Assembly: GCF_004362805.1 (NCBI RefSeq)
Contig: NZ_SNYF01000008.1
Coordinates: 62,001 to 126,000 of the forward strand
Source: Algoriphagus boseongensis
GTDB lineage: Bacteria > Bacteroidota > Bacteroidia > Cytophagales > Cyclobacteriaceae
Reading direction: 5' to 3'
DNA: 64,000 bases
This document shows positions 42,673 to 51,623 of this stretch, in pieces. Every line of letters begins with the position of its first letter. Position 1 is the stretch's first letter. Made by a program: the position numbers and the translations under genes. The notes beneath the pieces are model-generated. The model searched no databases and was not told the DNA's origin. It saw only the letters and a list, made by a program, of their open reading frames with translations.

Positions 42673-43479
42673 ATGAGAAAGTTAATCGCTTTGTTCATGC
42701 TTGCAGGTATCCTATTCGTTCCTGTTTTCGCTAACGCACAAGATGCTTCCGCAGATACTTCTGCCACCGAAGCAACCCAAGCAGTAGAAACACCTGCTGC
42801 ATCTCCTACAGTTGTTGACGACGAGATCGTTGCTGAGGAGCAAAGCTTTCACCAGGTGATCAAAGAAAAGTTCATCGAAGGTGATCCAGTGTACATGACT
42901 CCTGTATTGATCTGTTTGATCTTGGGTCTTGCAATTGCATTGGAAAGAATCATCACTTTGAATCTTTCTACTACCAACACCAAGAAGCTTATCAACAAGG
43001 TAGAAGAGGCTTTGGCTTCTGGAGGAATTGAAGCTGCAAAAGACGTGACCAGAAACACTAAAGGTCCTGTTGCTTCTATCTTTACCCAAGGTCTGATGAG
43101 ATACTCTGAAGGTATCGAGATGGTTGAAAAGTCAATCATCGCTTACGGATCTGTAGAAATGGGTAGATTGGAAAAAGGTCTAGTTTGGATCTCTCTTTTC
43201 ATCTCTCTTGCTCCGATGTTGGGCTTCATGGGTACTGTAATCGGTATGATCTTCGCATTCGATACGATCGAAGCCGCTGGTGACATCTCTCCTTCTATCG
43301 TAGCAGGTGGTATCAAAATCGCCCTTTTGACTACTGTAGCGGGTTTGATTGTTGCAATCATCCTTCAGTTGTTTTACAACTATCTAGTATCGAAAATCGA
43401 TTCTTTGGTTAACGACATGGAAGACGCTTCTATCTCTTTGGTAGACGTGTTGGTTAAGCACAAATTGACCGGTAAGTAA
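42673..43479 (+). CDS. exbB: MotA/TolQ/ExbB proton channel family protein
   Basis: Proton-channel subunit of an ExbB-ExbD motor, 268 residues. It begins with a signal-like helix (cut near ANAQ) and an Ala/Thr/Pro-rich acidic stretch, then helices at about 76-93, 170-190 and 212-236. The conserved channel segment is LAPMLGFMGTVIGMIFAF near 178-195 followed by GGIKIALLTTVAGLIVAI. The codon usage looks optimised (many TCT, CTT, GGT), suggesting high expression. First gene of a four-gene run that has no tonB. Confidence 0.92.
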   Translation: MRKLIALFMLAGILFVPVFANAQDASADTSATEATQAVETPAASPTVVDDEIVAEEQSFHQVIKEKFIEGDPVYMTPVLICLILGLAIALERIITLNLSTTNTKKLINKVEEALASGGIEAAKDVTRNTKGPVASIFTQGLMRYSEGIEMVEKSIIAYGSVEMGRLEKGLVWISLFISLAPMLGFMGTVIGMIFAFDTIEAAGDISPSIVAGGIKIALLTTVAGLIVAIILQLFYNYLVSKIDSLVNDMEDASISLVDVLVKHKLTGK

Positions 43480-43530
43480 TTCTTACTCCCTTTTGTCTAA
43501 ATCAGTTCCTCATTAATTAAAGAAAATACT

Positions 43531-43860
43531 ATGGATACTTATGATATCATGCTCTATGTGAGCTATGCGTTAGTAGGCCTTGGAGCAGTAGTCTCTATTC
43601 TACTTCCGCTGATCAAATCTTTGGACGATCCAAAGAGTTTGTTGAAGACAGGGTTGGGAGTAGTAGCAATTTTAGTATTGTTCTTCATCTGCTACTCTAT
43701 TTCTTCCAACGAAGTTTTGCCTAAATTTGAGGGAGAGCCATTTAATCTGACTCCTCAAATGTCCCAAATGGTTGGTGGTCTGATGATCACTACCTATGTG
43801 TTGTCAATTATTGCTGTTGTGGGAATATTCTTCACGGAAATCAATAAAAGCTTGAAGTAA
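43531..43860 (+). CDS. small three-helix membrane protein in the exbB/exbD cluster
   Basis: A 109-residue protein with three predicted helices: about 8-28, 43-62 and 80-102. A short soluble stretch (SNEVLPKFEGEPFNL) connects the second and third. No family with a known function is recognised. It lies 51 bases after exbB and one base before the first exbD, so it is likely a structural or accessory part of the same motor complex. Confidence 0.8.
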   Translation: MDTYDIMLYVSYALVGLGAVVSILLPLIKSLDDPKSLLKTGLGVVAILVLFFICYSISSNEVLPKFEGEPFNLTPQMSQMVGGLMITTYVLSIIAVVGIFFTEINKSLK

Positions 43861-43861
43861 T

Positions 43862-44497
43862 ATGGCGAGAAGTAAAAACAGAACGAGTCAGGAAGTAAAT
43901 GCAGGATCCATGGCGGATATCGCCTTCCTCTTGTTGATCTTCTTTCTCGTGACTACTACGATCGCTTCGGACAAAGGTATCCTGAATATCTTGCCTCCGA
44001 AGATTGATCCAAACGTGCCGCCTCCAGATATCAAGAAAAACGAACGTAACATCTTCAATATTCTGATAAACGCCAATGATGATTTGTTGGTAGAAGGAGA
44101 ATATAGAAGAACACCAGAAGGATTGGATCAAGATATCAAGGAGTTTATATTGAATTTTGGAGCTCCTACTGAGAAAGGTTCTGCGCTTTGGAGTACCCTT
44201 CCGGCATCTCTTCAAGCTCAGGCCTTGAGAAGACCAGAATCTTCCGATGATCCGACTGAAGCTGTAGTTTCTATCAAAACTAACAGAGGCACAAGTTATG
44301 AGCTATATCTTGAAGTGTTTGACATGGCAAAAAAGGCTTACTTCGAGATTTATGGTGAGCGAGTTGGTTTGACAGCTGATGAATATCGTACTCTTACAGG
44401 AGATGATGAAGCTTCCAAAGCGCTACAGGATAAAGGAAAAGAAGGAATCCCTATGGCGATTTCTATTGCTGAACCTGATAAAATAGGAGGAAATTGA
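43862..44497 (+). CDS. exbD: ExbD/TolR family biopolymer transporter, long form
   Basis: Single-pass protein of 211 residues: a short cytoplasmic N-terminus, one helix with the conserved Asp (SMADIAFLLLIFFLVTTT near 17-35; Asp20), and a periplasmic domain. The periplasmic part is longer than usual and includes a charged 60-residue insertion (NFGAPTEKGSALWSTLPASL...). Works with ExbB to convert proton flow into force. Confidence 0.92.
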   Translation: MARSKNRTSQEVNAGSMADIAFLLLIFFLVTTTIASDKGILNILPPKIDPNVPPPDIKKNERNIFNILINANDDLLVEGEYRRTPEGLDQDIKEFILNFGAPTEKGSALWSTLPASLQAQALRRPESSDDPTEAVVSIKTNRGTSYELYLEVFDMAKKAYFEIYGERVGLTADEYRTLTGDDEASKALQDKGKEGIPMAISIAEPDKIGGN

Positions 44498-44498
44498 T

Positions 44499-44963
44499 AT
44501 GGCAAAGTTTAAGAAAAAACCAAAAGCTGATCCTGGTGTTTCTACCGCTTCTCTCCCCGATATCGTATTTATGTTGTTGTTTTTCTTCATGGTGACCACC
44601 GTGTTGAGAGAACAAGATTTATTGGTAGAGCAGAAGATCCCCCAATCTACTCAGCTTCAAAAGCTTCAGAATAAGACCTTGATTTCTTATTTATTTATTG
44701 GGAAACCAAAAAATGTAGGACTTTATGGGTCTGAGCCTAGAATCCAGGCAAATGATGTATTGATCACTGCTCCAGAAATAGTTCAGTGGGGCAACCAAGA
44801 ACGTGATTTGCTTGCTGAGGCAGATCGTGGATTGATGACCGTTTCCTTGAAGGTGGATAAGGATGTGAAAATGGGTCCTATCTCCGACGTACAGACTGAA
44901 TTGAGAAATGCAGATGCGCGACGGGTGTTGTATGCTTCCACTGCAAAGATCTACGAAGATTAA
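44499..44963 (+). CDS. exbD: ExbD/TolR family biopolymer transporter, short form
   Basis: A 154-residue ExbD with the helix SLPDIVFMLLFFFMVTTVL near 17-36 and the conserved Asp20. The periplasmic domain ends with MGPISDVQTELRNADARRVLYAS, the usual ExbD C-terminal alpha/beta segment. One base after the long ExbD. The two ExbDs could form mixed dimers inside one ExbB pentamer; this is inference. Confidence 0.92.
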   Translation: MAKFKKKPKADPGVSTASLPDIVFMLLFFFMVTTVLREQDLLVEQKIPQSTQLQKLQNKTLISYLFIGKPKNVGLYGSEPRIQANDVLITAPEIVQWGNQERDLLAEADRGLMTVSLKVDKDVKMGPISDVQTELRNADARRVLYASTAKIYED

Positions 44964-44984
44964 ATTTCCTAATACTTATATTTA

Positions 44985-45016
44985 AAGCCATTCGATTATC
45001 GAATGGCTTTTTTATT
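44985..45016 (+). terminator. exbB/exbD operon terminator
   Basis: GCCATTC/GAATGGC stem with a GATTATC loop, followed by TTTTTTATTTT. Confidence 0.9.
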
Positions 45017-45023
45017 TTATACT

Positions 45024-46328
45024 ATGAAACTAACTCTTACGAATAAATCCAAGGTTCAAGGTGCTTGGGCAATGTATGATTGGGCAAATTCAGTCTATAG
45101 CTTGGTCATCACTTCGACTATATTTCCGGTCTATTATAATAGTGTTACAAAGGGAATAGACGGCTCCGATCGAGTAAGCTTTTTCGGCTGGGAGGTAGTT
45201 AATACAGTTCTTTATTCCTATTCCATTTCCTTTTCCTTCTTGATAATTGCTTTGATTTCACCTTTGCTTTCGGGGATTGCCGATGCTTCTGGCAGGAAAT
45301 TGAGCTTCATGAAATTCTTTGCCTACTTGGGTTCCATTTCTTGTATGGGGTTGTTCTTTTTTGACGGTTCCAATCTTGAATTTGGAATACTCTGTAGTGT
45401 TATGGCCAGTATTGGTTATGCTGGTAGTATTGTTTTTTACAATGCCTATTTACCTGAAATAGCAAAGGAAAGTGAATATGATTTTTTGAGTGCCAAAGGC
45501 TTTGCCTTGGGGTATATTGGTAGCGTAATTTTATTGGTTTTTACTCTATTGACTATTCAATACCCAGATTTGTTTGGATTTCCAGAAGGCAGCTTTGCAG
45601 CTAGATTATCCTTCTTAATTACCGGATTATGGTGGGCAGGATTTGCTCAGATTCCGTTTAGATATCTTCCCAAGAATCCTTACAAAAAAAATATTGAAAG
45701 CCAATTTTTGGTAAAAGGATATCAGGAAATACGGAGTGTATTTAAATGGGTTAAGCAGATGCCTGTCATGTATCGATTTTTGGCATCCTTCTTTTTTTAT
45801 TCCATGGGTGTTCAGACGGTCATGTATTTAGCAGCATCCTTTGGAGATAAAGAATTGGGCTTACCTGGAGATCAACTTATTCTTACCGTTTTGATTATTC
45901 AGTTTGTCGCTATTGGAGGGAGTTACCTATTTGCATTTGTATCCAAGAAATTCGGTAATAAGATCAGTTTGATGATCATGGTTTTGATCTGGATAGGAAT
46001 ATGCGGTGCGGCATATTATGTTTATTCCGTCTATGAATTCTATGCACTAGCTTTTGTAGTGGGAATGGTGATGGGAGGAATTCAATCTCTCTCTAGATCT
46101 ACTTTCTCTAAATTAATTCCTGAAAGCAGTACGGAACATGCTTCATTTTTCAGTTTTTATGATGTTACGGAAAAGGTGGCCATTGTAATTGGGACTTTTA
46201 CCTATGGAGCAATTGAGCAATTAACTGGAAGCATGAGAAATTCTGCTGTTTCACTCGGCGTGTTTTTCTTAGTTGGATTGGGATTCTTGCTTTTGGTAAC
46301 TATTCCCAAAAAATCTCTATCATCCTAA
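45024..46328 (+). CDS. MFS transporter, UMF1/Atg22-like
   Basis: Twelve-helix transporter of 434 residues. The N-terminal signature AMYDWANSVYSLVITS near 16-31 is characteristic of the UMF1 family, related to the yeast vacuolar amino-acid effluxer Atg22. ATG 45024 is chosen because the upstream frame runs into the terminator. Substrate in bacteria unknown. Ten bases before nnr on the same strand. Confidence 0.9.
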   Translation: MKLTLTNKSKVQGAWAMYDWANSVYSLVITSTIFPVYYNSVTKGIDGSDRVSFFGWEVVNTVLYSYSISFSFLIIALISPLLSGIADASGRKLSFMKFFAYLGSISCMGLFFFDGSNLEFGILCSVMASIGYAGSIVFYNAYLPEIAKESEYDFLSAKGFALGYIGSVILLVFTLLTIQYPDLFGFPEGSFAARLSFLITGLWWAGFAQIPFRYLPKNPYKKNIESQFLVKGYQEIRSVFKWVKQMPVMYRFLASFFFYSMGVQTVMYLAASFGDKELGLPGDQLILTVLIIQFVAIGGSYLFAFVSKKFGNKISLMIMVLIWIGICGAAYYVYSVYEFYALAFVVGMVMGGIQSLSRSTFSKLIPESSTEHASFFSFYDVTEKVAIVIGTFTYGAIEQLTGSMRNSAVSLGVFFLVGLGFLLLVTIPKKSLSS

Positions 46329-46337
46329 TTATTTCCC

Positions 46338-47804
46338 ATGCTTAAAATTATTAAAGGATCGGATGTTCGTCATTTGGATAGCTTACATATCCAAAGGAAG
46401 GGAATTTCTAGCCTTTTATTGATGGAGAATGCGGCTCTAGGTTTCGCAGAATGGTTTAATTCTCAATCCTACTTGGGAAATGAAAGAGTAGCCGTTTTCT
46501 GTGGAGCTGGTAACAATGGCGGAGATGGTTTTGCTATTGCAAGATTACTCAGCAAACTAGGTTGGAAGGTTACTCTTTTTACCTGTTTTGAACCTGGAAC
46601 CCTACTTAGCCCAGATGCAAAATCCAATTTTGACTTAGTACCTTCAGCGGTAAGATTGCAATCTTGGAAGGAATTTAATCCTTCTTCTTTCGATGTTTTG
46701 ATTGATGCATACTTAGGGGTTGGGTTGAAAGGTGAATTGAGAAAAGAGGCAAAGGATATTATTCAGGCCATTAATTCCTTTCAGGGACAGGTCCTTTCAG
46801 TGGATGTCCCTAGTGGCTTGCCTTCTGATTCTAATTGTTCTTGGGAATGCGTCAGAGCCTCTCATACGCTCACATTTGCCTTTCCGAAATTGGCCCTTCT
46901 TTTTCCAGAAAATGCTCAATTTACCGGTGAATTGGTTGTGATTGATATTGGAATTGAAGATTCTGAATTGATGGAAATTGATTCTGATTACTTTTTTCTC
47001 CAAAAAAAAGATGTCCCCAACTATCATAGAAAGTTTAATCGATTTGCCCATAAAGGAGATTTTGGAAAAATTCTTCTCGTTGCAGGAAGTAAAGGAAAAA
47101 TGGGAGCTGCCTATCTTTCTGCAAAAAGTGCTTTAAGAACTGGTTCAGGATTGGTCACTTGTCTAATTCCTGAATCGGAAAGGTTCATTATACAGTCTTC
47201 TCTTCCTGAGACCATGGTGGTTTTTGAGGATCAAGTTGATTATTCAAAATTTGATGCAATTGGTGTCGGGCCTGGATTGGGAATAGATAGTGTTGAAGTT
47301 CTGGAAAAAGTCCTGGACAATTATTCTTCCCCCATGGTTCTTGATGCCGATGCGCTAACCATTCTTTCCAAGCATAAAAATCTGATTAAAAAAGTTCCTA
47401 AAGGGAGTATTCTGACTCCTCATTTGAGTGAGTTTGAAAGGCTTTTTGGAAAGACAGACTCTCATCTAGAAAGATTAAAAATTGCGAAAGAGTTTTGCCT
47501 GCACTATTCTCTTAATGTTTTGATCAAAGGGGCGAACTCAGTCATTTGTCTGGTAGATGGCCGACAGATTTTCAATTCATCTGGTTCCAGATTTATGGCT
47601 ACAGCTGGATCAGGAGATGTTTTGACAGGAATGCTTACATCATTTCTAGGGCAGGGTTATTCTCCTGAGCAGGCCTTGATTTGCGGAGTCTTTCAACATG
47701 GACTAGCGGGGGAGATTGCAGGAAAGGAAAAATTGAGGTCAACAATTGCCTCAGATATACTAGAGGCAATTCCGGAAACATTTAAGCAATTGTCAATTAG
47801 CTAA
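46338..47804 (+). CDS. nnr: bifunctional NAD(P)H-hydrate epimerase / ADP-dependent dehydratase
   Basis: Repairs hydrated NADH and NADPH. 488 residues with two domains: an N-terminal YjeF_N epimerase (LLMENAALGFAEW near 27-39, GAGNNGGDGFAIARLL near 55-70, SVDVPSGLPSD near 155) and a C-terminal ribokinase-like dehydratase (AGSKGKMGAAYLSAKSALRTG near 250, GVGPGLG near 311, ATAGSGDVLTGML near 432). Both active-site motifs look intact. Confidence 0.95.
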   Translation: MLKIIKGSDVRHLDSLHIQRKGISSLLLMENAALGFAEWFNSQSYLGNERVAVFCGAGNNGGDGFAIARLLSKLGWKVTLFTCFEPGTLLSPDAKSNFDLVPSAVRLQSWKEFNPSSFDVLIDAYLGVGLKGELRKEAKDIIQAINSFQGQVLSVDVPSGLPSDSNCSWECVRASHTLTFAFPKLALLFPENAQFTGELVVIDIGIEDSELMEIDSDYFFLQKKDVPNYHRKFNRFAHKGDFGKILLVAGSKGKMGAAYLSAKSALRTGSGLVTCLIPESERFIIQSSLPETMVVFEDQVDYSKFDAIGVGPGLGIDSVEVLEKVLDNYSSPMVLDADALTILSKHKNLIKKVPKGSILTPHLSEFERLFGKTDSHLERLKIAKEFCLHYSLNVLIKGANSVICLVDGRQIFNSSGSRFMATAGSGDVLTGMLTSFLGQGYSPEQALICGVFQHGLAGEIAGKEKLRSTIASDILEAIPETFKQLSIS

Positions 47805-47867
47805 AGTTTTTTCGATGAGCGTAAACTTATTTTTTGTGCTGGAGGTTTTCACACCATACATTTTCTT

Positions 47868-49055
47868 ATGAAAAGCGAAAAGGCTTTGCTGTGGACACTT
47901 GCAGCAATCAATTTTATCCACATTGTTGACTTCATGATACTCATGCCTCTGGGTCCTCAGTTGATGCGGCTTTTTGAAATCAGTCCAAGTCAGTTTAGCC
48001 TTTTGGTTTCATCGTACACCTTTAGTGCTGGGGCATCCAGTTTTTTTGGAGCATTTTTTCTGGATCGATTTGATCGAAAAAAAATCCTTTTCTGGGTTTA
48101 TATAGGCTTTACGGTCGGGACTTTAGGTTGTGCCTTTTCTCCTAGTTATGGAATTCTATTAGCTGCCAGGGTAATTTCTGGAATTTTCGGAGGCTTAACT
48201 TCCGCTTTAATCTTGGCAATAATCGGAGATGTAGTTCCTTACGAAAAAAGAGGAAGTGCCATGGGACTTGTGATGTCTGCATTTTCTTTCGCTTCAGTAA
48301 TGGGGGTTCCTTTAGGCCTATTTTTAGCCAGCCTTTCCGATTGGCACACGCCGTTTTACATTTTGACAGGCTTGTCAATCGTCAGTTTGGGAATGATTTA
48401 CAAGTTCATTCCTTCTATTTCTGAGCATATGAACTTGGAAATAAAAAGGCCAAGTCCTTTGGAAGTAGTGTCAAGAGTAACCTCAAATAGCAATCAGATG
48501 CGAGCGATCACGCTGTCTATTATGATGATGTTTGGGCAGTTTATGATCATTCCTTTTCTGAGTCCCTTTAATGTAGCCAATGTAGGGTTTTCAGAAATGC
48601 AACTTACCTATATCTATATCGCTGGTGGTGGGTTTACCATTTTCACTTCGCCTTGGGTCGGTAAGCTGTCGGACAAATATGGGAAGCTTAAAATTTTCAC
48701 CGTTTTTATGCTTTTGAACTTGGTGCCGATAGGAATAATCACGCATTTGGGAGTTACTCCAATTCCATTTGTATTGATGATAACGACCATGTTTTTTGTT
48801 ACCTCCAATGGGCGATACGTACCCGCTGCTGCTATTATTACCGGAACAGCTAAGCCGGAAAATAGAGGTAGTTTTCTAAGTTTTAATTCTGCAGTTCAGC
48901 AAGTAGCGGCAGGTTTCGCTTCCTTGATCGCGGGATTGATTATAGGAGAAAATGAAGCAGGCCAATTGACCAACTTTAATATCGTAGGCTATATAGCCAT
49001 ATTTTTCAGCGTTATCTGTATTCCTTTAGCGAAGCGAGTGAAGGTGATCAGCTAA
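47868..49055 (+). CDS. MFS transporter (AraJ/drug efflux-like)
   Basis: Twelve-helix transporter of 395 residues. The loop between helices 2 and 3 reads FFLDRFDRKKIL near 63-74, a variant of motif A, and helix 4-5 has VISGIFGGLTSALILAIIGD, typical of the DHA1 subfamily. Substrate unknown. Stand-alone gene with no clear terminator directly behind it. Confidence 0.88.
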   Translation: MKSEKALLWTLAAINFIHIVDFMILMPLGPQLMRLFEISPSQFSLLVSSYTFSAGASSFFGAFFLDRFDRKKILFWVYIGFTVGTLGCAFSPSYGILLAARVISGIFGGLTSALILAIIGDVVPYEKRGSAMGLVMSAFSFASVMGVPLGLFLASLSDWHTPFYILTGLSIVSLGMIYKFIPSISEHMNLEIKRPSPLEVVSRVTSNSNQMRAITLSIMMMFGQFMIIPFLSPFNVANVGFSEMQLTYIYIAGGGFTIFTSPWVGKLSDKYGKLKIFTVFMLLNLVPIGIITHLGVTPIPFVLMITTMFFVTSNGRYVPAAAIITGTAKPENRGSFLSFNSAVQQVAAGFASLIAGLIIGENEAGQLTNFNIVGYIAIFFSVICIPLAKRVKVIS

Positions 49056-49123
49056 ACCAAAAGTTAGAGGCTAGTAATTCAAGAGATTTTTTTTCATCTT
49101 AAGATTCAAACTTTTGAGTTTCC

Positions 49124-49966
49124 ATGCAATCGTCCAATTCTACCTGTGTTCGATGTGGTCAAACTATCCAAGGGTATTATTGCGGTAATTGTGGAGAAAA
49201 GCGACTTGAAGAAAAGGACAAAAGCTTGATTCATTTTTTTGAAGAATTGGTTTCTTCAATTTTTGTGGCAGATGGAAAATTTCTCCAAACGATCAAGCTT
49301 TTGGTCAGTAACCCAGGAGAATTGGTTCGGAGTTATGTTATGGGAATTCGAAAAAAATATCTATCTCCGCTTCAGGTATTCTTTTTCGCCAACTTGATTT
49401 ATTTCATTTTTCCTTTGATCTCGACTTTCAATACTAACCTTGAGATTCAAATGTACCATTTGCCTTATAGCGCTCAAGTAAGAGAAGTTGTAGAGGATTA
49501 CTTGGAAGGTTCTGGGTTATCGATTGATATCTTTAAAGTTGAGTTTGAAAAAACTTCGAGTTCAAATGCAAAGCTTTTATTGATTGTTTTGGATTTACTT
49601 CAAGGTTTGTTTTTGAAGTTGCTCTATTTGAAGAATAAAAAGTTATTCCTGATTGATTTCTTTGCTGGTTCAGCCTATTTCTATGGGTTTTATATTTTAA
49701 TTATTCTGGTTCTCTTTCCTGCATCTCTAAATTTCATTTCCAGTTTATTTGGGGTTGATATGGAGTCCCTGATCAATGAGCTAAACATGACCATTTTATT
49801 TTTACTCATAATCTTTACTTATATGTTTTTTATACTCAGAAGGGGTTATCAAACAAATATGATTGGGTCAATTTGGAGAAGCCTTTTAGTCGGGATATAT
49901 ATTGTCCCAAGTTTTATTCTCTATAGGTACATCCTTTTTTGGGTTACTTTCTGGATGGTAAAATAA
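49124..49966 (+). CDS. DUF3667 domain membrane protein
   Basis: A 280-residue protein with an N-terminal zinc ribbon (CVRCGQTIQGYYCGNCGEKR near 8-27) and about five C-terminal helices (near 85-105, 155-172, 178-205, 225-245, 255-275). This combination defines DUF3667, widespread in Bacteroidota and without known function. Followed directly by a bidirectional terminator. Confidence 0.88.
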   Translation: MQSSNSTCVRCGQTIQGYYCGNCGEKRLEEKDKSLIHFFEELVSSIFVADGKFLQTIKLLVSNPGELVRSYVMGIRKKYLSPLQVFFFANLIYFIFPLISTFNTNLEIQMYHLPYSAQVREVVEDYLEGSGLSIDIFKVEFEKTSSSNAKLLLIVLDLLQGLFLKLLYLKNKKLFLIDFFAGSAYFYGFYILIILVLFPASLNFISSLFGVDMESLINELNMTILFLLIIFTYMFFILRRGYQTNMIGSIWRSLLVGIYIVPSFILYRYILFWVTFWMVK

Positions 49967-49995
49967 AAATCCCCGACTCTTGACGGGGATTTTTA
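49967..49995. terminator. bidirectional terminator, DUF3667 / asnS
   Basis: AAATCCCCG pairs with CGGGGATTT around an 8-base loop, with T-runs in both orientations; it abuts the DUF3667 stop and asnS stop. Confidence 0.9.
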
Positions 49996-49998
49996 GGT

Positions 49999-51450
49999 TT
50001 AAAATTCTGCGTTTCCTGGTGTTCTTGGGAATGCGATTACATCTCTGATATTTCCCATTCCGGTGACGAATTGGACCATTCTTTCAAAGCCTAACCCAAA
50101 ACCCGCATGTGGAGTGGCTCCAAATCGTCGAGTGTCTAGGTACCACCACAGTTCCTCCTCAGGAACATTCATTTCCTGCATTCGCTGAGTTAGTTTTTCA
50201 AGCCTTTCTTCCCGTTGAGAACCCCCGATGATTTCCCCAATTCCAGGGAAAAGGATGTCCATTGCAGCTACGGTTTTACCATCCTCATTTTGTCTCATGT
50301 AGAAAGCCTTGATGTCCTTAGGATAATCGGTTAGAATCACCGGCTTCTTGAAATGCTTCTCTACCAAATAGCGCTCGTGCTCAGACTGAAGGTCCGCTCC
50401 CCAAGATTCGATTAGGTATTGGAATTTCTTTTTCTTGTTTTGATTGGAGTTTTTGAGGATATCAATCGCTTCTGTGTAGGTCAATCTGACAAAATCATTT
50501 TCCACCACAAACTTGAGCTTTTCAATCAAACCCAACTCAGACCTTTGATCAGCTGGCTTAGTATTTTCCTCTTCCTGAGCTCTTTGAGCCAAGAATTTCA
50601 AATCCTCAGCACAGTTTTCAAGCGCATAGCCAATAATATATTTTAAGAAGTCCTCAGCCAGATTCTGGTTGTCCTCTGCGTCGTAAAAGGCCATTTCTGG
50701 TTCAATCATCCAGAATTCAGCCAAGTGTCGCGTAGTATTGGAGTTTTCAGCTCTGAAAGTCGGGCCGAAAGTATAAATCTCCGCCAAAGCCATAGCCGCC
50801 AGCTCCCCTTCCAATTGACCGGAAACAGTCAGGTTGGTTTCTCTTTCGAAGAAGTCCTGCTTGAAATCAATTTTCCCCTCCTCATTTTTTGGAGGATTCA
50901 ATAGGTCAAACGTGGTGACTTTGAATGTTTCACCGGCACCTTCAGCATCCGATGCAGTGATAATTGGTGTATGGATGTAGAAGAATCCTTTATCATTAAA
51001 GTACTTATGCACAGCGAAAGCCAAGGCATGTCTCACTCTGAATACCGCACTGAAAGTATTGGTACGCATTCTAAGGTGAGCGATTTCCCTGAGGAATTCC
51101 AAGGAGTGCTTTTTAGGCTGCAAAGGATATTTTTCCGGATCTGCATCTCCCAAAACTTCAATGATTTTGGCATTGAGCTCGGATGATTGTCCAGAACCTT
51201 GAGATTCCACCACGGTACCTGTGATTTTTAGACAAGCACCTGTGCTGCATCTTTTCAAAATATCTTCTGAAATGACATTTGGATCTGCCACCACCTGATA
51301 GTTGGTTATTATGGAGCCGTCATTGAGAGCAATGAAAGAGACATTCTTGTTGCTTCGCTTTGTCCGTACCCAACCCATAAGGGTGATTTCTTGTCCAATC
51401 AGGTTTTGATCCAGGACTGTCTTGATTTTGACCCGTTTGTTAAATGCCAT
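49999..51450 (-). CDS. asnS: asparaginyl-tRNA synthetase
   Basis: Class IIb aminoacyl-tRNA synthetase, 483 residues. An N-terminal OB-fold anticodon domain ([15 protein letters not shown] near 22-36) is followed by the catalytic core with motif 2 ([21 protein letters not shown] near 232-252) and motif 3 ([15 protein letters not shown] near 455-469). It charges tRNA-Asn directly. Divergent from rpoN over 173 bases. Confidence 0.96.
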   Translation of the reverse strand: MAFNKRVKIKTVLDQNLIGQEITLMGWVRTKRSNKNVSFIALNDGSIITNYQVVADPNVISEDILKRCSTGACLKITGTVVESQGSGQSSELNAKIIEVLGDADPEKYPLQPKKHSLEFLREIAHLRMRTNTFSAVFRVRHALAFAVHKYFNDKGFFYIHTPIITASDAEGAGETFKVTTFDLLNPPKNEEGKIDFKQDFFERETNLTVSGQLEGELAAMALAEIYTFGPTFRAENSNTTRHLAEFWMIEPEMAFYDAEDNQNLAEDFLKYIIGYALENCAEDLKFLAQRAQEEENTKPADQRSELGLIEKLKFVVENDFVRLTYTEAIDILKNSNQNKKKKFQYLIESWGADLQSEHERYLVEKHFKKPVILTDYPKDIKAFYMRQNEDGKTVAAMDILFPGIGEIIGGSQREERLEKLTQRMQEMNVPEEELWWYLDTRRFGATPHAGFGLGFERMVQFVTGMGNIRDVIAFPRTPGNAEF

Positions 51451-51623
51451 TTGTTCTTTATTTTAAGAGAAAATAGGTTTCTCGCCTTCCCTAAGAGGAA
51501 TGCAAAAAAACGATTAAATAACCTTTTTATCAAAAAATTGCCTCTTTTTCCTAACTTTGATCAACGGGCTTTTTCAACTGAAAAAGCTTTTTTTGAACCC
51601 AAAAAGCAGGTTTAACACATTGC

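Noticed and set aside
42849..43139. antisense ORFs inside exbB
   Set aside because: Shadow of an intact conserved coding frame.
51552..51559. TAACTTTG as the rpoN promoter
   Set aside because: The nearest TTG is only 11 bases upstream; kept as a remark in the rpoN entry only.
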